Positions 38,739-41,092 of a stretch of 41,092 nucleotides of DNA are shown here, piece by piece (within the stretch, counting starts at the first letter, position 1; every line of letters starts with the position of its first letter). The DNA is from JABDJZ01 sp047619685 (GTDB taxonomy: Bacteria; Bacteroidota; Rhodothermia; Rhodothermales; UBA10348). Made by a program: the position numbers and the translations under genes. The stretch is from positions 1-41,092 of the forward strand of contig JBLHLC010000033.1 of assembly GCA_047619685.1 (NCBI GenBank), written 5' to 3'. A model generated the notes under the pieces. That model was not told the origin of the DNA. It saw only the letters and a list, made by a program, of their open reading frames with translations, and did no database searches.

Positions 38739-39320
38739 ATGGAGCCAAATGACGTCGTAAAAGCGCAGTTGCTGGACGAACGGGACCTGGGTCGAACCAT
38801 CGACCGCATGGCTCAGCAGATCGTCGAATATCTGGTGCCAGGTGCCGAGCCCCAGGACACGCTGGCCCTGGTCGGGATGCAGACACGAGGGGTTCATCTG
38901 GCGAGGCGAATTCGCGACAGAATCCGCGATATGGAAGGGATCGTCATTCCTCTCGGGATTCTGGATGCGACCATGTACCGCGATGACTTCCGGCTTCGGC
39001 TCAAGCAGCCTGTGATTCAGGAGACCAGAATCCCTTTCGATCTGAGCAACAGGCAGGTGTTTCTTGTAGATGATGTCCTTTATACCGGCAGAACGGTCCG
39101 GGCGGCGTTGGACGCACTTATGGATCTGGGTCGACCCTCCGCCGTGCATTTTCTTGCCATTGTGGATAGAGGCCTTCGAGAGTTGCCCATTCGGGCAGAC
39201 ATTGTTGGAAGGCATGTCCCGACCTTTCCTGGCGAGGAAGTACGGGTTCGGCTTCGGGAATGCGACGGAGTGGACGGTGTCTGGCTGGTAGCCAGTCCAA
39301 AAGCGGGAGGCGACAGGTAA
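38739..39320 (+). CDS. pyrR: PyrR: pyr operon regulator/uracil phosphoribosyltransferase
   Basis: The 193-residue type I PRTase has the PRPP loop VFLVDDVLYTGRTVRAAL, the LVGMQTRGVHLARRI region and LDATMYRDDF. These are PyrR hallmarks. In Bacillus PyrR binds pyr mRNA to cause attenuation and has weak Uprt activity. Its stop abuts the pyrB ATG, as expected for a pyrRB unit. No clear PyrR-binding anti-antiterminator is visible in the 80-nt leader. Confidence 0.95.
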   Translation: MEPNDVVKAQLLDERDLGRTIDRMAQQIVEYLVPGAEPQDTLALVGMQTRGVHLARRIRDRIRDMEGIVIPLGILDATMYRDDFRLRLKQPVIQETRIPFDLSNRQVFLVDDVLYTGRTVRAALDALMDLGRPSAVHFLAIVDRGLRELPIRADIVGRHVPTFPGEEVRVRLRECDGVDGVWLVASPKAGGDR

Positions 39321-40292
39321 ATGATTGAGGGCGAAGGGGTGACCCAACTGTCCCATCAGCACATGCTCGGCCTGGCAGATTACTCTCGGGCAGAAATTGA
39401 GCTGATCCTGTCGACTGCGCGTGGCTTCCGTGACGTGCTGAATCGGCCCATTCGGCGGGTGCCATCGCTCCGTGGCGTCACCGTGGTGAACCTCTTCTTC
39501 GAGGCGTCAACGCGGACGCGGGTGTCGTTTGAGTTGGCCGAAAAAAGGCTTTCGGCCGACACCGTCAATTTTTCGGCGTCGGGGTCCTCCGTGTCGAAAG
39601 GAGAGACCCTGAAGGACACCGCCCGCACCATTGAGGCCATGAAGATCGACATGGTCGTTGTGCGGCATAGCTCCCCTGGAGCGCCCGAATTCCTCACACG
39701 ATGCGTTGACGCTACGATCGTGAATGCCGGAGACGGTGCGCACGAACACCCGACGCAGGCCCTGTTGGACGCGCTGACAATCAGCGATCATCATCCCGAT
39801 ATGCGCGGCCTGAAGGTCAGCATTATCGGCGATATCCTGTTCTCCAGGGTGGCACGGTCCAATATCTATGCGTTGGCCGCCCTCGGTGCGGATATTACCA
39901 TCTGTGGTCCAAGGACACTCCTGCCGCCCCACCTCGATGCCCTGGTATCCGTGCCCATCCGTGTGACGAATCGGCTGGATGAGGCCCTGGAGGGCTGTGA
40001 CGTGGCCATGGCATTGCGGATTCAATTGGAGAGGCAGGGACGACAGTTGTATCCGAGCGCCCGCGAGTACCACCAGCGGTTTGGCATCACCCACGCACAT
40101 CTGGACGCGAACCCGGACCTCATTGTCATGCACCCGGGCCCGGTGAACCGAGGGGTGGAGTTGGCAAGCGATGTCGTGGACCACGAGCGGGCGGTGATCC
40201 TGAACCAGGTCACGAACGGTGTCGCCGTAAGGATGGCCGTCCTCTATTTGTTATCGGGGAGATCTGATGTAGATCCTGGAAGCGTGGGATAG
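39321..40292 (+). CDS. pyrB: Aspartate carbamoyltransferase catalytic chain
   Basis: The protein has 323 residues. The carbamoyl-phosphate site is FFEASTRTRVSFELAEKRL, with the 80s loop SASGSSVSKGETLKDTARTI, HEHPTQALLDALTI and HPGPVNRGVEL. It catalyses the first committed step of pyrimidine synthesis. No pyrI regulatory chain follows. The ATG immediately follows the pyrR stop. Near the 3' end the DNA holds TGGAAGCG, the half-site of the palindrome in the repeat beyond the gene. Confidence 0.97.
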   Translation: MIEGEGVTQLSHQHMLGLADYSRAEIELILSTARGFRDVLNRPIRRVPSLRGVTVVNLFFEASTRTRVSFELAEKRLSADTVNFSASGSSVSKGETLKDTARTIEAMKIDMVVVRHSSPGAPEFLTRCVDATIVNAGDGAHEHPTQALLDALTISDHHPDMRGLKVSIIGDILFSRVARSNIYALAALGADITICGPRTLLPPHLDALVSVPIRVTNRLDEALEGCDVAMALRIQLERQGRQLYPSAREYHQRFGITHAHLDANPDLIVMHPGPVNRGVELASDVVDHERAVILNQVTNGVAVRMAVLYLLSGRSDVDPGSVG

Positions 40293-40349
40293 GAGTGTTG
40301 ATTGCCGACGGTTTGTCTCGTACCGTTTAAGCGACAAACGACGAAAACT

Positions 40350-40361
40350 GGAAGCGCTTCC
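40350..40361. promoter_or_regulatory. LacI-family operator-like palindrome, copy 1
   Basis: GGAAGCGCTTCC is a perfect 12-bp palindrome with the central CG typical of LacI/GalR/CcpA-type operators, preceded by T (TGGAAGCGCTTCCG). A LacI-family repressor could bind here and affect gdhA. No such regulator is in the window. Confidence 0.4.
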
Positions 40362-40392
40362 GAGTTTGTCGCTTAAACGGTACGAGACAATC

Positions 40393-40404
40393 GGAAGCGC
40401 TTCC
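40393..40404. promoter_or_regulatory. LacI-family operator-like palindrome, copy 2
   Basis: This is the same GGAAGCGCTTCC in block B', with the flanks reversed (CGGAAGCGCTTCCA). The centres of the two copies are 43 bp apart, about four helical turns, which would suit cooperative binding. It ends 39 nt before the gdhA ATG. Confidence 0.4.
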
Positions 40405-40443
40405 AGTTTTCGTCGGTGTTCACGAATCCAACCCTTGAGGGTC

Positions 40444-41092
40444 ATGGAAATCAAGCAGGATCGTATGGAATCATTTTTGGCCCGAATACAGCATCGGAGC
40501 CCGGGAGAACCGGAGTTTCATCAGGCCGTGCGGGAGGTGACCGAGAAGCTCTGGCCGTTCCTGCAGGCAAACCCAGAGTACCAGGACGCACGTATTCTGG
40601 AGCGCATGACGGAGCCCGACCGCATCGTCATGTTCAGGGTCACGTGGGTTGACGACGCTGGCCTAATCCAGGTCAACCGGGGGTATCGCATTCAATTCAA
40701 CGGTGCGATTGGGCCTTACAAGGGCGGCCTTCGTTTCCACCCCAGCGTAAATCTTGGCATCCTGAAGTTTCTGGCGTTTGAGCAGATTCTGAAGAACAGC
40801 CTAACGACGCTTCCGATGGGTGGAGGCAAGGGGGGGAGCGACTTTGACCCCAAGGGGAAGAGCGACAACGAGGTCATGCGCTTCTGCCAGTCGTTCATGT
40901 CTGAACTCTTCAGACACATTGGCGGGAACGTGGACGTACCGGCCGGCGATATCGGCGTGGGTGCCCGGGAAATTGGATACCTGTTTGGTCAGTATCGCCG
41001 CCTGAAAAATGAGTTCACCGGGACCATGACAGGCAAGGGGCTCGCGTACGGCGGAAGCCTGATAAGGCCCCAAGCCACCGGGTACGGGACCG
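40444..41092 (+). CDS. gdhA: Glutamate dehydrogenase, N-terminal part (runs off the window)
   Basis: The open frame encodes 216 residues to the window edge. It starts MEIKQDRMESFLARIQHRSP, with a second in-frame ATG seven codons later. RMTEPDRIVMFRVTWVDDAG, GPYKGGLRFHPSVNLGILKF and PMGGGKGGSDFDPKGKSD are the hallmark of hexameric, usually NADP-dependent, GDH; the catalytic Lys is in this last run. AGDIGVGAREIGYLFGQYR and the start of the nucleotide domain (RPQATGYGT) follow. It interconverts 2-oxoglutarate plus ammonium and glutamate. The coenzyme-specificity segment lies outside the window. Confidence 0.96.
   Translation, partial: MEIKQDRMESFLARIQHRSPGEPEFHQAVREVTEKLWPFLQANPEYQDARILERMTEPDRIVMFRVTWVDDAGLIQVNRGYRIQFNGAIGPYKGGLRFHPSVNLGILKFLAFEQILKNSLTTLPMGGGKGGSDFDPKGKSDNEVMRFCQSFMSELFRHIGGNVDVPAGDIGVGAREIGYLFGQYRRLKNEFTGTMTGKGLAYGGSLIRPQATGYGT

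Larger units (their letters stand above)
40313..40414. repeat. Interleaved perfect inverted repeats A-B-A'-B' between pyrB and gdhA
   Basis: Four blocks lie end to end with no spacers: A (27 bp, 40313-40339), B (24 bp, 40340-40363), A' (exact reverse complement of A, 40364-40390) and B' (exact reverse complement of B, 40391-40414). In single-stranded form A:A' leaves B as its loop, while B:B' leaves A' as its loop. The two long stems therefore compete or form a pseudoknot. A also carries its own short dyad (GTTTGTC/GACAAAC, starting at 40311), and B carries the palindrome GGAAGCGCTTCC. It encodes no protein. Both matches are perfect over their full length, which rules out chance. Recent origin or active maintenance is implied. 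gdhA starts 29 nt after it. Confidence 0.97.

Noticed and set aside
40313..40414. Interleaved repeat as a CRISPR array, integron attC site or insertion-sequence end
   Set aside because: There are only two inverted pairs with no spacers, no RYYYAAC/GTTRRRY core sites and no transposase, integrase or cas gene nearby.
40416..40652. Short open frame overlapping the start of gdhA
   Set aside because: It is out of frame with the clear glutamate dehydrogenase reading and has no protein-like features.

Overview
The window is a chromosomal housekeeping segment from a moderately GC-rich bacterium. I infer a Bacteroidota/Rhodothermota-like lineage. The evidence is cysteine-free (zinc-free) S4, S14 and L36 proteins, an S4 beginning MARYRGPKQKIARRF, an L17 with a long acidic tail, an Mrp/ApbC that lacks the usual CxxC motif, and a DUF58 protein with the LHKSPYHGFSVEFAEHR signature. 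Many genes lack a strong Shine-Dalgarno sequence, which also fits. The assignment rests on recognised protein signatures, not on a tree.

Layout. Bases 1-16327 hold the end of tuf and a nearly complete S10-spc-alpha ribosomal protein cluster (rpsJ to rplQ, with secY, map and rpoA), all on the + strand, closed by a strong terminator after rplQ. The series is broken by a lipoprotein gene between rpsJ and rplC, and infA is absent between map and rpmJ. Several intercistronic gaps hold clear RNA hairpins. Bases 16389-20211 (+) carry a bifunctional-type (p)ppGpp synthetase/hydrolase, an HU-like DNA-binding protein, ruvX and def. Bases 20269-24159 (-) carry a tightly overlapping set: biotin carrier protein, NAD-dependent epimerase, and a zinc/manganese ABC importer (lipoprotein, ATPase, permease). 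Bases 24258-26630 (+) hold aat, pfkA and menG. Bases 26634-29682 (-) hold a partner-switching module (membrane GAF-SpoIIE phosphatase, STAS antagonist, RsbW-like kinase). Diverging from it is an unrecognised membrane-anchored protein with about four internal repeats, followed by prmA, mrp and a NifU-domain gene (+). Bases 33944-38586 (-) hold DUF58, M28 peptidase, M20 amidohydrolase and DUF2461 genes. The window ends with pyrR-pyrB and the 5' part of gdhA (+).

The most unusual DNA is in the pyrB-gdhA gap. Two perfect inverted repeats of 27 bp and 24 bp are interleaved without spacers in the order A-B-A'-B' (102 bp in all). Each A:A' or B:B' hairpin places one arm of the other in its loop, and B contains a 12-bp palindrome resembling a LacI-family operator. 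The other main observations are the four-repeat protein, the lipoprotein inside the S10 operon, and a duplicated hairpin plus terminator-like stem between rpsM and rpsK.
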